Part shown: one piece after another, positions 15,601 to 26,200 of the stretch
Layout of the letters: each line of letters starts with the position of its first letter
How positions within the stretch are numbered: position 1 is the first letter of the stretch
DNA from: an uncultured Eubacteriales bacterium
Lineage (GTDB): Bacteria; Bacillota; Clostridia; Christensenellales; Aristaeellaceae
Direction: 5' to 3'
Assembly (NCBI GenBank): GCA_902796025.1
Contig: CADBNW010000089.1
Location: 1 to 35,972, forward strand
Length of the DNA: 35,972 nt
Notes under the pieces: generated by a model
Database searches by the model: none
The model's input: the letters and a program-made list of their open reading frames with translations, nothing else
Told to the model about the DNA's origin: nothing
Translations under genes and position numbers: made by a program

Positions 15601-16458
15601 CGTGAGCATGCGCGTAAGGGCCTTGGAGGAACGGGTGACGGGGTCGAAGCGGTCGATCTCCGTAAGCCAGCGGGTGCGGCGGATGTAGTAAACGCTGCCG
15701 CCGTGCAGAGCAAATTCCTGCACGGAGTCGTTGATGGTCAGGGTCACGTTATTTGCCGCGTCCAGCCGCAAAAGCAGGGTGCCGTCGCTTTGCAAAAGCA
15801 CCTCGTAGCCGTTCAAAAGCGCGCTTTGGCTGTACTCGTCAAAGACGTTATTGTTGATCATCACGGTGCGCTGCAGCATGGGCAGATACAGATACGCGCC
15901 GCCGTCGGTCAGAAACGCAAGGCCGTTTGCGGTCAGGCGCAGCTGACTGATCTGGTACTGGGAGGTATAAAGAGACACCTCCTGCAGGCCCAGCGTAGGA
16001 TATTCCGCGCTCATTTTCAGCACGCGGCGGTCGTAACCGTCGATATAATAGACATAGCCGCTGCCTTCGTCCAGCACGGCGCGGCCGTAAACGCTGTCGC
16101 TTACCACGCCGGGCTCCCTGGCCTGCTGATCAAAGCCACCGGTCGCCACGGTCACGTTTTCCATGGTGCCGTCTGCAAGGGCGTATTCGTCGCTGACGAG
16201 GTAGAGCGGCTGTCTCAGCAGCGTGCTTACGCCGTTTGCGGCGGGCGTTTGGTAGTATACGTATGTGCCGTATACGCCCACGATGTATTCGGCCTCGCTG
16301 CCGGTCACGGTGGCGTCGTACCAGGCCTGATGGATGCCGTCCTCGGCCAGATACACGCCGTAAGCGCCGTTTCCGCCGGTGTAGCCTGCCGCCATGGCGA
16401 TTTCGGGCACAAGTAGCGCAAGCGCCAGCAATGTACACAATAGTTTTTTGATGTTCAC
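12658..16458 (-). CDS. Large secreted cell-wall protein with peptidoglycan-binding and SH3 repeats
   Basis: 1266 residues. A signal peptide (about 1-24, ending AMA-AG) is followed by a strand-rich region (25-370) that looks like a DUF5050-type propeller. A Pro/Thr linker leads to four PG_binding_1-like units at about 397-462, 473-538, 547-612 (degenerate) and 622-690. Five SH3-like units then follow at about 718-780, 797-866, 885-955, 971-1041 and 1064-1132, separated by TPTPTP linkers, and a C-terminal helical domain (1172-1266). No sortase motif or catalytic domain is seen, so it likely binds the wall non-covalently as a scaffold or sensor. The start is GTG (16458) with GGAGGGG upstream. 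An ACAAAA-C-TTTTGT palindrome (16490-16502) lies before it. Confidence 0.88.
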   Translation of the reverse strand: MNIKKLLCTLLALALLVPEIAMAAGYTGGNGAYGVYLAEDGIHQAWYDATVTGSEAEYIVGVYGTYVYYQTPAANGVSTLLRQPLYLVSDEYALADGTMENVTVATGGFDQQAREPGVVSDSVYGRAVLDEGSGYVYYIDGYDRRVLKMSAEYPTLGLQEVSLYTSQYQISQLRLTANGLAFLTDGGAYLYLPMLQRTVMINNNVFDEYSQSALLNGYEVLLQSDGTLLLRLDAANNVTLTINDSVQEFALHGGSVYYIRRTRWLTEIDRFDPVTRSSKALTRMLTSLMPQIVSAGEYLYIMDNDYVVYRLSPSSGKYAVYMKLASLYQDIDDMEPRLMGAGEELLVYDMPKTGDGSNLELVYNVFVGETEHPTLPTEPSVTPAPTPTPTPVPTIYPTMQRGSRGENVRLLQQKLIELGYLSDTADGVFGAKTQTAVEQLQADLGLSVTGRVDDALMQRIMGGQVNEYDPYQELKRGDTGTRVTQLQTRLRELGYLAGAADGKYGNATYNAVLAFQKQKGLTQTGVADAETLRALYADDAPKNLSYIELKDGDSGYRVAELIDRLIELYYLPSSARGSSFNADVKQAVQAFQRQLGYWQSGTATQYLQTRLFSASAPEYDGYQTLRYGDNNYRVLQLQNRLKALGYQAGNTDGDYGTRTRSAVSAFQKQAGLTATGIADAETQTRLYAYDAPACPTPTPIATPTPRITGAPFIDYGSGIDVAVNVGYAVIYDQPSTTASVLGTVARGVRLKLLASNGTWARVRNSSGYTGYTLMGNLSYITPTLAPTPTPTPAPTTEQFAPLFQDAAYRVRISYTDLRSQPLDSASTLARLYYGETVTVSAISPNWARATSARGILGYVRLSAIEPAPIATPTPTPTPTPTPAQEQFTPLYRDTQYRVKLSYTDLRSQPLNNASALARLYYGEIVTVSAISPNWARATNARGIYGYVPISAIEPAPSVTPTPTPVPTATPEQFTPLYQAVPYRVRLSYADVYSQPQTSAPVRTRLYYNERVSVSAISPSWAMVTTASGLLGYMSLGAIEPAPEITPTPTQKPTPTPTPSPTPIAFIDVTGEIYVGARQNNTPVYYSPDWTLWTYVNASERFRLEATGGEWYRIRHLTNNRVAFVLASQFRVLENPTPTPVITPTPTPVPVITPTPVPVVTPTPTPQPSSDYDPSWTGSRSKVVAFQEKLIEKGWTSKQQLAVWGEYGVLGRNCYAIIYQIQRQANDPEMSSVRDASGNYQRDGGRGSFYPIDERTYNYIMNNLPHK
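13336..14070 (-). repeat. Three tandem SH3-domain coding repeats
   Basis: Blocks of about 210 bp at 13861-14070, 13594-13806 and 13336-13548 encode units sharing YTDLRSQPL or close variants, LARLYYGE, VSAISPNWA and AIEPAP. The first two are especially alike in both protein and DNA, pointing to recent duplication. Linkers of 15-19 residues rich in Pro/Thr separate them. Confidence 0.85.
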
Positions 16459-16537
16459 TTGTATCCCCTCCGATTAAGTGACGTTTTACACAAAACTTTT
16501 GTTCCGTTCGTTCCTGTGATTTCGATAATTTTTCTGT

Positions 16538-17191
16538 CTATGGCAGGCTTACCCCAAACACGTCCTCAAAGCCAAGCTTAAGAGAAGTGATCAGGCGCGC
16601 CCTTTGCGCTTCGGGCACGAGGGGCGATACCTCCGCCTCGCACAAAATGTCCTGCAGCTGCCTTGCGCAGCGGGCGCAGATGTCTCTTTCACTTCGCTTG
16701 AAGCTTAGAAACATCATGTTGCGGTTTGCGTGCTTTAAAAACACGTCCACGTACCTTGCGCACATATAACGGAAGTATTCGTCCAAAAACGCTTCCCGGT
16801 CTTCAAACAGTCCGGCTACGCGCTCCATCTCAGGGTTTGCAAAAAAGCTTGCAAGCATTTTTTCGCGCTCGCGCCGGGGCAGAGGCGCGCTTTTGTCCAG
16901 CGCGCACAGGGGCCAAAATGGGATGCGGTAAAAATCTGGCTTGCCGCCGCGCTCGTACATCCGCCCAAGGTACAACAGACGCCTGTCCACCTCGGGCTGA
17001 TCGGGATAGCGCTGCTTGAGCAAAAGCAACTGTGCATGCTGCTGAACTGGATCCTCCAGGCTAAGAGCGCTTGCAAGCTCGCTTGCAAAGCCGCCGTCCG
17101 GCGCTTTGGACAGCGCCTTACCACACCAGGGACAAAACGCGGGCGCGGCGCCGCTTACTTCGATATTTTTCAGGCAGAATGGACAGTTCAC
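16538..17191 (-). CDS. Zinc-ribbon protein of unknown function
   Basis: 217 residues. The N-terminal CPFC (3-6) and CPWC (20-23) form a rubredoxin-like zinc ribbon, and a further CARC lies at 172-175. The rest is predicted helix without a membrane segment. The GTG start (17191) overlaps the radC stop as GTGA and is preceded by GGGAGG, so it is translationally coupled. I recognise no family beyond the ribbon. Confidence 0.72.
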   Translation of the reverse strand: MNCPFCLKNIEVSGAAPAFCPWCGKALSKAPDGGFASELASALSLEDPVQQHAQLLLLKQRYPDQPEVDRRLLYLGRMYERGGKPDFYRIPFWPLCALDKSAPLPRREREKMLASFFANPEMERVAGLFEDREAFLDEYFRYMCARYVDVFLKHANRNMMFLSFKRSERDICARCARQLQDILCEAEVSPLVPEAQRARLITSLKLGFEDVFGVSLP

Positions 17192-17805
17192 ACATAGCCT
17201 CCCTCGATGATGCCGACGCTTCCGCTGCGGGCGACGATCACGTGCTCTGTAAGGCTTACGTCGATCAGCTTAAGGGCTTTTTTTGCCCGGCGGGTGAGCT
17301 CCACGTCCTGCGCGGAGGGCACCAGCGCGCCGCCCGGATGGTTGTGCGCAAGCGCCGCGTACACGGCCCCGCAGCGCAGCGCCGCCTGGGAAATGTCCCT
17401 TAGGTGCACGGGGGAGGAATCCAGCGTGCCCCGGCCCAGCAGAACGCAGCGGATCAGGCGATGCCTTGCGTCCATGCAGGCCAGATAGCAGTACTCCACC
17501 CTTCGGCCGAGCAGCAGCGCCCCGAAATACGCGCCGAGCGCTTTGACGCTGTCGAGCTTTGGGCTTTCGCCAAGGCGCTCCACGCCCGCGTAGCGGCACA
17601 GTTCGTCCACCAGGTCGATCGCCTGCGCGCTTTGGGGGGACAGCCCCGCCTGGGCGCTTAGGTCCTCGGCGGCCATTTCAAATACGTCCCAGGCGCGCTT
17701 TTTGCCCTCCAAAAGCTTTTGGGCCGCGGCGGCCGCGTCCGCCTTGGGGTCGCTTGCCGATATCAGATTCGTAAGCGCCCGGCAAACCGGGTCGTTCTCA
17801 GGCAT
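17188..17805 (-). CDS. radC: RadC-family JAB/MPN protein
   Basis: 205 residues. A helical N-terminal region is followed by a metal-binding MPN core: H154-N-H156-P-G-G with S164 and D167 (HxHP...SxxD), and probable E104 in the first strand. The family's biochemical role is unsettled; the original link to recombination repair was withdrawn, and the fold suggests a metalloprotease or nuclease. The ATG at 17805 is chosen because it overlaps the stop of the preceding gene by 8 bp (ATGCCTGA) and gives a normal RadC N-terminus; a longer frame adds 26 unlike residues. Confidence 0.88.
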   Translation of the reverse strand: MPENDPVCRALTNLISASDPKADAAAAAQKLLEGKKRAWDVFEMAAEDLSAQAGLSPQSAQAIDLVDELCRYAGVERLGESPKLDSVKALGAYFGALLLGRRVEYCYLACMDARHRLIRCVLLGRGTLDSSPVHLRDISQAALRCGAVYAALAHNHPGGALVPSAQDVELTRRAKKALKLIDVSLTEHVIVARSGSVGIIEGGYV

Positions 17806-18073
17806 GGCCGTCAAGGGCGGCCTTGAGCGCCTCCAGGATCTCCTTTTCGTCGTCCGCGCGCTCGCCCATGTACCAGCCGTCAAGCTCCTCGTCGTATTCC
17901 AGATACGCCGCTGCGACCAGCTCGTAGCCCTTTTCGCCGCGCGCGATGTCCAGGGTGAGCGGACGCGGCGCGTCGTACAGATCCGCCACGAATTCGCGCT
18001 CGGACAGACAGGAGCAATCCTCGTTTTCCTCCAAAAAGCGGGTGAGCGCCGCTTCGTCGATGTCCAGATGCAT
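17798..18073 (-). CDS. Small acidic protein of unknown function
   Basis: 91 residues, acidic and soluble, starting MHLDIDEAALTRFLEE. No recognised domain. The ATG at 18073 lies 8 nt after GGAGG; a TTG at 18097 is upstream of that site and is rejected. It is the first gene of a three-gene unit with radC and a zinc-ribbon gene, and it overlaps radC by 8 bp. A promoter is placed just upstream. Confidence 0.7.
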   Translation of the reverse strand: MHLDIDEAALTRFLEENEDCSCLSEREFVADLYDAPRPLTLDIARGEKGYELVAAAYLEYDEELDGWYMGERADDEKEILEALKAALDGHA

Positions 18074-18096
18074 ACTTCTATCCTCCAAACAAAACA

Positions 18097-18125
18097 ATTT
18101 TACTCCTGTTGCTTTAACTTTGCAA
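18097..18125 (-). promoter_or_regulatory. Candidate promoter of the 91-residue gene-radC unit
   Basis: On the - strand: TTGCAA (18125-18120), a 17-bp spacer, and TAAAAT (18102-18097), 24 bp before the start codon at 18073. It shares the -35 TTGCAA with the kdgK and mrp promoters. Confidence 0.6.
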
Positions 18126-18160
18126 GCGCGCGGGGAAGGATTTCCCGCCGGGACGCGGGC

Positions 18161-20910
<2,750 letters not shown>

Positions 20911-20922
20911 AGTTGATCCCTC

Positions 20923-22149
20923 CTATTTCCCGTACACAAAGCTGACGAACGCGTCGTGGTTTTTGTCGTAGTCTACGTTATAGAACATGCCGCCGCTGTC
21001 GGTAAAGCTGCCGCCGATCGGCAGGCGCAATTGCTCCACCTGGGAGGAGAGCAACGCCTTTTCCCCGAGGGAAAGCAGCTGCAGCAGGTTCATGTTGGTG
21101 TCGATGCATTTGAGCGCCGCATTTGCAAGACGGATCAGTTTTATGGGGCCTGAGCGCTTGACGGTGGCAAACGCCGCGCGCAAAAGCTTACGCTGCCTTG
21201 CGGTGCGGCCGTAATCGCTGTCGGTTTTGCGTATGCGCGCATAGCCTAGTGCCTGCGCACCGTCCAGGTGCAGATCGCCCCCCGTAAGCAGGCGGCGCTT
21301 CAAAAATTCGTTTCGCGCCTCGTCCAGGCTGAGACTGCCGTCGCTCAAGCGCCGCTTTAACAGCTCGTAGACGTTGTGATTGATCTGCTCGGCCTCGTCG
21401 TCGGTCACGCCCTCCAGATCCACGCCGCCGAGGGCGTCGATCAGAAGGGGAAAGCCCTCGTAATCAACCTGCGCGTAAAGGCTCAGGTCCAGGCCGAAGT
21501 TTCGGTTGATGGTCTCAAGCAAAAGCTCCGCGCCGCCGTAGGCGTAGGCCGCGTTCAGGCGGTGCAGGCCGCTGCGCCCGGGGATGCTGACGCCGGTGTC
21601 GCGCTGAAGGGAGGTGAGCAGCACGCCCCTTTCGCCTACGGAGGCGATGATCATCGTGTCGGAGCGGCTGGTGCCGCTGCTGTCCTTATCCGCGCCGATC
21701 AAAAGCACGTGGGTGTAGCCGCCGGGAAGAGGCAGGGCCGCGCCGGGGGCGGGCTGCCTGCCAAGGCTTGAAACCGGCAGCGCGTACAGCGCGCCAAGGC
21801 CAAGCGCAAGAAGCAGTATAAGCGAAAGGAACGATTTTAGCAGAAAATGGCTTTTGCGCCTTGATACGCGAGGCTTTGCCCGGAAAAGGCCGGGAGATGC
21901 GCCCTTGCGTGCGCGCCTGCCTGCGCGCTGCCTGAGCCCGGAGGGGCTTTTGGCCCTGATGCGCCCCGGCAGGTCGGGCGCTAAGCCGCGCCGGCTGCGC
22001 TGTTGCTTTTTGGCAAACAAAGCGCGCGCGCCCGGCTTTGGCCTTGGGGCGGGCGCGCGTGTTTTTGCGCCGCTTGGGCGCGCTGTGGCAAAGCGGGAGG
22101 CAGACCCTTCGGTCTGCTCCCGGTGCTTTTTTGGCCTGTCGTAGTACAA
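20923..22149 (-). CDS. LytR-CpsA-Psr (LCP) family glycopolymer transferase with long basic N-terminus
   Basis: Membrane enzyme that transfers polyprenyl-linked glycopolymers to peptidoglycan. One transmembrane helix at about 101-124 is followed by the extracellular LCP domain, starting near 146 with HVLLIGADKD. R162/D164 (SRSDTMII) and R183/D184 (LQRDT) are the phosphate-binding residues. The cytoplasmic N-terminus is unusual: 31 Lys/Arg against 4 Asp/Glu in the first 100 residues, rich in Pro and Ala. The start is probably TTG at 22149 with AAGG upstream; a stop lies four codons earlier and no ATG occurs before the helix, so a later TTG is possible. Confidence 0.88.
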   Translation of the reverse strand: MYYDRPKKHREQTEGSASRFATARPSGAKTRAPAPRPKPGARALFAKKQQRSRRGLAPDLPGRIRAKSPSGLRQRAGRRARKGASPGLFRAKPRVSRRKSHFLLKSFLSLILLLALGLGALYALPVSSLGRQPAPGAALPLPGGYTHVLLIGADKDSSGTSRSDTMIIASVGERGVLLTSLQRDTGVSIPGRSGLHRLNAAYAYGGAELLLETINRNFGLDLSLYAQVDYEGFPLLIDALGGVDLEGVTDDEAEQINHNVYELLKRRLSDGSLSLDEARNEFLKRRLLTGGDLHLDGAQALGYARIRKTDSDYGRTARQRKLLRAAFATVKRSGPIKLIRLANAALKCIDTNMNLLQLLSLGEKALLSSQVEQLRLPIGGSFTDSGGMFYNVDYDKNHDAFVSFVYGK

Positions 22150-22180
22150 ATCTGCGCCTTACGCCAAACGAGGGCGCTGA

Positions 22181-23164
22181 TCAGACCTTGGAATTGTGCT
22201 TGATAAAGTCTACGACCTCGTCCACCTGGCAGAAGGCCATGCAGATCACGGTGTCCGCGCCGCCGTAGTAGATGGCGATGCGGCCGGTGGCTGCGTCGGT
22301 CAGCGCAGCGCAGGGGAAGGCGACGTTAGGCACATCGCCCACCTGCTCGTAGAGCTTCTGGGGGGAGAGCAGATAGGGCTCGGTGCGGTAGATGACCTTC
22401 CAGGGCTTTTCCAGATCCAGCAGGCACGCGCCGAAGGAGTACACAAAGCCGTTGCAGCTGGTCAGAACGCCGTGATAGAACAAAAGCCAGCCTTCATCGG
22501 TCTTGATCGGGATGGGGCCCGCGCCCACCTTGGTGGACTGCCAGCCGCCCTTGGTGCCCATCACGTAGCGATGCTTGCCCCAGAAGCACAGGTCGGGGGA
22601 TTCGCTGTAGTAGATGTCGCCAAAGGGGGTGTGGCCGTTATCGGAGGGGCGGGAGAGCATGGCATAGTTGCCATTGATCTTTTCGGGGAACATCACGCCG
22701 TTTCTGTTGAAGGGCAAAAAGGCGTTTTCCTTCTGATGATAGGTTTTGAAGTCGGTGGTGGTGGCCACGCCGATGGTGGGGCCGTGGTACCAGTTGCACC
22801 AGGTCACGACGTACTCGCCGTCGATCTTGCAGCAGCGGGGATCGTAGCCGTATACGAAGCCGCCTACCTCGGAGGCATTGGGATTGAGCAGCACGAAGGG
22901 CTCGGGATCGATGTTCCAGTGGATGGCGTCCTTGGAGTGGGCGGAGTGGATGCGCATCTCGCGGCGCTTGTCGTCCACGCGGAACACGCCCGCGAACTCG
23001 CCCTCAAAGGGCACTACCGCGCTGTTGAAGATGGAGTTGGAGCAGGGGATCGCGTCTCTGGGCACGATGGGGTTTTCGCTGTAGCGCCACACGACGTCCG
23101 AGCAGCCCTGGGGCCTGTCCTGCCAGGGGATGTTGGGCAGATTTTCGCCGATGATTCTTGCCAT
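22181..23164 (-). CDS. GH130 glycoside phosphorylase/hydrolase (mannoside-acting type)
   Basis: Five-bladed propeller enzyme of 327 residues. GH130 members mostly phosphorolyse beta-mannosides to mannose 1-phosphate. Typical motifs are [10 protein letters not shown] (61-70), GYDPR with probable catalytic D108, [26 protein letters not shown] and the C-terminal [13 protein letters not shown]. No signal peptide, so it acts on imported oligosaccharides. The ATG at 23164 has GGAGG upstream. It lies 45 bp after mrp without an obvious promoter or terminator, so probably in its operon. Phosphorylase versus hydrolase cannot be settled by eye. Confidence 0.9.
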   Translation of the reverse strand: MARIIGENLPNIPWQDRPQGCSDVVWRYSENPIVPRDAIPCSNSIFNSAVVPFEGEFAGVFRVDDKRREMRIHSAHSKDAIHWNIDPEPFVLLNPNASEVGGFVYGYDPRCCKIDGEYVVTWCNWYHGPTIGVATTTDFKTYHQKENAFLPFNRNGVMFPEKINGNYAMLSRPSDNGHTPFGDIYYSESPDLCFWGKHRYVMGTKGGWQSTKVGAGPIPIKTDEGWLLFYHGVLTSCNGFVYSFGACLLDLEKPWKVIYRTEPYLLSPQKLYEQVGDVPNVAFPCAALTDAATGRIAIYYGGADTVICMAFCQVDEVVDFIKHNSKV

Positions 23165-23209
23165 GTTCTGTTCCTCCGCTTGATGTTTTTGGATAAGTCA
23201 AACTGCGGG

Positions 23210-24034
23210 CTAAGCCCCGAAGATCGCTTTTGCCATGTCGTCCAGCCAGTCGCCCTCAAACAGCTCGATCATGCCCTTGTCGCAGGCGGCGGCGAGCTTG
23301 GGATTGATGGGAAGACTTGCCGTTACGTCCGTGCCGGCCAGGGCGGCGGCTTCCTTTACGCGGCTTTCGCCGTAGGGGTAGATCTTTTTACCGCAGTCAG
23401 GGCACTGCACGTAGCTCATGTTTTCCACGATGCCGAGCACCGGGATGTTCATCATTTTGGCCATGTTCACGGCCTTTTGCACCACCATGCCTACCAGTTC
23501 CTGCGGGGAGGTCACGATGATGATGCCGTCCACGGGCAGGGACTGGAACACCGTCAGCGGCACGTCGCCCGTTCCGGGAGGCATGTCGATAAACATGATG
23601 TCGTTGTCGCCCCAGGCGACGTCGGACCAGAACTGCTTTACGGTGCCGGCGATCACGGGGCCGCGCCAGATCACGGGATCGGTCTCGTTTTCAAGCAGCA
23701 GGTTTACGCTCATGACCTTGATACCGGTCGCGGTCTCGCCGGGGAAGAGGCAGACCTCGTCGCTGCCGGCCTGCTTTGAAAAGCGGAACATTTTGGGGAT
23801 CGAGGGCCCCGTGACGTCCGCGTCCAAAATGGCGGTTTTATAATCCATGCGCCGCGCGAGGGTGGCAAGCAAACCGGTCACCAGGCTTTTGCCCACGCCG
23901 CCTTTGCCGCTCACCACGGCGATCACCTTTTTTACACTGCTTTGGTCGTTCAGCTTTTCCTTCTGGATCCCGCCCTCGCGGCTGGAGCAGTTGGCAGAGC
24001 AGCTGTCGCAATTGTGCGTGCATTCCTGAGACAT
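23210..24034 (-). CDS. Mrp/NBP35-family P-loop ATPase, Fe-S cluster carrier
   Basis: 274 residues. The deviant Walker A motif KGGVGKS lies at 44-50, the Walker B-like MFIDMPPGTGD at about 147-157, and CPDC at C211/C214 is the dimer cluster site. An N-terminal cysteine cluster (C5, C9, C12, C16) resembles that of eukaryotic NBP35 and anaerobe Mrp proteins. It likely assembles or carries 4Fe-4S clusters. The ATG at 24034 has GGAGG 6 nt upstream; an 18-residue longer frame is rejected. It is first in a run leading into carbohydrate genes, which is not a usual setting. Confidence 0.92.
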   Translation of the reverse strand: MSQECTHNCDSCSANCSSREGGIQKEKLNDQSSVKKVIAVVSGKGGVGKSLVTGLLATLARRMDYKTAILDADVTGPSIPKMFRFSKQAGSDEVCLFPGETATGIKVMSVNLLLENETDPVIWRGPVIAGTVKQFWSDVAWGDNDIMFIDMPPGTGDVPLTVFQSLPVDGIIIVTSPQELVGMVVQKAVNMAKMMNIPVLGIVENMSYVQCPDCGKKIYPYGESRVKEAAALAGTDVTASLPINPKLAAACDKGMIELFEGDWLDDMAKAIFGA

Positions 24035-24055
24035 TCGTTTCCTCCAAGATTCGTC

Positions 24056-24082
24056 GCGCCGCGCATAGTTTTGATGCGGCGC
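24056..24082 (-). promoter_or_regulatory. Hairpin in the mrp leader
   Basis: GCGCC (24056-24060) plus GCAT (24063-24066) pair with ATGC (24074-24077) plus GGCGC (24078-24082), a 9-bp stem with a 2-nt bulge and a 7-nt loop. It lies between the mrp promoter and its GGAGG site; no T run follows. Confidence 0.5.
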
Positions 24083-24097
24083 TGTCAATACCCTACT

Positions 24098-24126
24098 ATT
24101 ATACCCGTCCGCGCGCGCGCTTGCAA
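24098..24126 (-). promoter_or_regulatory. Promoter of the mrp-GH130 operon
   Basis: On the - strand: TTGCAA (24126-24121), a 17-bp spacer of alternating GC, and a perfect TATAAT (24103-24098), 63 bp before the mrp ATG. This 189-bp gap otherwise holds no clear terminator for the upstream glycosidase gene. Confidence 0.82.
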
Positions 24127-24223
24127 GTATAGAAAAGGTGAAATTCGCTGCCGATGCGGGTCAGTAAAAGAGCTTTGGGGATTTAAGGAGAACCTTTTGC
24201 TTTGCTGCGCGCAGCGAAACGCG

Positions 24224-25291
24224 CTACTGCCCGTTGAACAGGCGGATCGTTTTGATTTCGTCCGGATCGTAGGGGCGAAGGCTCGGCCGGTACAGATCGT
24301 GCTGCCAGAGCTTAAAGTCGTAATCCACCTTGCCCTGGGCGGCGTCGTACTGCTCCCACAGGGAATCCCAGGGTTCATAGGTCTGCGTTTTTCCCGCTAC
24401 AAAGCCCCAGCACCAGCAGTCGATGCGCTCAAGATACAAAAGCGGATACAACTCCCGGACGCTTTGATGGCTGATGCGGTTAAGCCATTCGGTAAGCAGG
24501 ATGGGCCTTCCAAAACGCCTTAGCTGCTCGTAGCCAAGCACGAATTTGTCCAGCGGCTGATAGCTGTGCCAGGACAAAACGTCGCTGAGCTGGGCGCTTA
24601 AGGCGTCGTTTGGGCGGAGGCGGTCGTAGTCCTTCCAGTACCATACGTCCGAGCAGAGCGGCTGCGCGGGGCCGATTTCCCGTACAGTATCAAACATCAG
24701 GCGGATCAGCGGCAAAGAGCGCTCGATCCCGATGCTGATGCCGGGCTCGTTGTACAGATTCCAGCAGATCACGCGCCCGTCTGCGCGGTACTTTTCCACG
24801 ATCTCGTCCACCATTTCGAGATACTTTGCCCGCGTTTCGGCCCGCTCCAGCTCGTGGTACGGCGTGAGCGCCTTTTGGGCTTCGCTCAGGGGAAACCGTC
24901 CCTGATGATACCCAAGGGCGTAGACCTGCTCGCCAAGGGGCTTTGGCGCATACCGCTCGCCCCGGCACAGCTGCGCTTCATTGGCTAAAACGAGCATCAC
25001 CTGCTGCCCGTAACGCGCGCAGAGGCTGATGTACTTTTCGAGCATCGCCATGAAGCTTGCCCGCTCCTGGAGCCATACGTCAAATTCGACGATCAGCCGC
25101 ACGGTATTAAAGCCCGTGTCGCGGCAAAGGGCCAGCTCCCTTTCGGCGGTCAGCAGGTGCGCTTCGCTTTTGTAGCTTTGCCACATGTCGATGCGGTTTG
25201 CGCAGTCGCTGCCGATGAAATTGCAGCCCCTGAGCCAGCCGGTTTTCTTTTTCCAGTCCCAGGCCTGTTCGATTGTCCATTGACTGCTCAT
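24224..25291 (-). CDS. GH5-like (clan A) glycoside hydrolase
   Basis: 355 residues, TIM barrel, no signal peptide. Probable acid/base E182 lies in CWNLYNEPG after strand 4, and nucleophile E268 lies in ILLTEWLNR after strand 7, the clan GH-A arrangement of cellulase-like families. FNTVRLIVEFDVW and LSWHSYQ are typical barrel segments. The specificity could be beta-mannoside, beta-xyloside or another; it cannot be read here. The ATG at 25291 has GGAG upstream and lies 38 bp after the isomerase gene, so it is likely the last gene of the sugar operon. Confidence 0.75.
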   Translation of the reverse strand: MSSQWTIEQAWDWKKKTGWLRGCNFIGSDCANRIDMWQSYKSEAHLLTAERELALCRDTGFNTVRLIVEFDVWLQERASFMAMLEKYISLCARYGQQVMLVLANEAQLCRGERYAPKPLGEQVYALGYHQGRFPLSEAQKALTPYHELERAETRAKYLEMVDEIVEKYRADGRVICWNLYNEPGISIGIERSLPLIRLMFDTVREIGPAQPLCSDVWYWKDYDRLRPNDALSAQLSDVLSWHSYQPLDKFVLGYEQLRRFGRPILLTEWLNRISHQSVRELYPLLYLERIDCWCWGFVAGKTQTYEPWDSLWEQYDAAQGKVDYDFKLWQHDLYRPSLRPYDPDEIKTIRLFNGQ

Positions 25292-25329
25292 AAAAACGCT
25301 CCGCTCCCGAAATCAGTTTCTGCCCGCGC

Positions 25330-26022
25330 TTACGCGTTCGCCGCGTCCGGGTATTCGTTGCACAAAAGGCGGTAGGGGGCTTCATCTTCTTCTATTTTTG
25401 GAAAGCGCCCTACGGGGGGATTGAAGCGGTTGTCGTTGGTATCGTCGTTACACTGGCTTACCTCGCCAAGCAGCACGTTGCCCGTGCCGGGCGCTACCTC
25501 AAAATCGTGGTAGAGGCCGCGGCTTATGAAAATGCTCTCGCCCGGAGCAAGGCAGATCTGCGTGCCGGCGGGCACGACGCGCGTAAGCCCGTCCGTGTGC
25601 ACGCTGACAGGAGAGGCAAGATCGATCTCCTCGTTTGGCAGGCTGTTGTAAACGCGGATCAGCACGTTGCCGCCGCCGCGGTTTATGATGTCCTCGGTCT
25701 TGTACCAGTGAAAGTGGTTGGCGCAGCGCTGCCCCTCCTTCAGGTACAAAAGCTTTTCGGCGTAGACCTTGGGGTATTTTTCCGCCTGTGCACGGCAGCC
25801 GTTGCGTATCGTGATCAACGAAAAGCCAAGGCGGTCAAAGTCGCCCATGCCAAAGTCCGTGATGTCCCAGCCCAGCATGCAGTCGCGGATCTCGTCGCAT
25901 TCGTGGCCGCGTCTTGCCCAATCCTCCGGCGTCCAGTGGCAAAACGGGGGCAGAAAGCAGCGATAGCGCGCGCACATTTGTTCCATTTCCCGCAGGGCCC
26001 GGTTGATTTGAGAGCGCTTCAT
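25330..26022 (-). CDS. D-lyxose/D-mannose isomerase-like cupin
   Basis: 230 residues of the Lyx_isomer cupin family, which interconverts D-lyxose with D-xylulose and D-mannose with D-fructose. The metal site is visible as H103 and H105 in NHFHWYKTEDIINRGGG with E110, plus H172 in LYHDFE. The ATG at 26022 lies 9 nt after GGAGG. It follows the PfkB kinase by 178 bp, a gap that contains a heptamer array and only weak promoter-like sequence. Beside a kinase and mannoside enzymes, a mannose-to-fructose role is attractive but inferred. Confidence 0.85.
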   Translation of the reverse strand: MKRSQINRALREMEQMCARYRCFLPPFCHWTPEDWARRGHECDEIRDCMLGWDITDFGMGDFDRLGFSLITIRNGCRAQAEKYPKVYAEKLLYLKEGQRCANHFHWYKTEDIINRGGGNVLIRVYNSLPNEEIDLASPVSVHTDGLTRVVPAGTQICLAPGESIFISRGLYHDFEVAPGTGNVLLGEVSQCNDDTNDNRFNPPVGRFPKIEEDEAPYRLLCNEYPDAANA

Positions 26023-26048
26023 GGGACGATACCTCCACGGTTGAAATA

Positions 26049-26083
26049 GAGTTAGGAGTTAGGAGTCAGGAGTGAGGAGTTAG
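26049..26083 (-). repeat. Heptamer tandem array (CTAACTC, five units)
   Basis: Read on the - strand, the five units are CTAACTC, CTCACTC, CTGACTC, CTAACTC, CTAACTC, ending 26 bp before the isomerase start codon, between gap sequence and its GGAGG site. The core CTAAC is shared with the array upstream of copA. Confidence 0.85.
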
Positions 26084-26200
26084 AGTTCGCCGCGTTTGGG
26101 GTGCGTCTGTTTGTGCGGGTGCGCCGCTCGCGTTGGATGATAAAGTATGGACGAGGTATGAAGGAATGGGGTGGGTGGCGGTCGCTTTGGCCCCGGAGGA

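Noticed and set aside
22196..23779. 527-codon + strand frame opposite GH130 and mrp
   Set aside because: Shadow of two genes with complete catalytic motifs on the other strand.
24190..24223. Terminator after the GH5-like gene
   Set aside because: A GCTGCGCGCAGC palindrome is present but no T run follows on the - strand.
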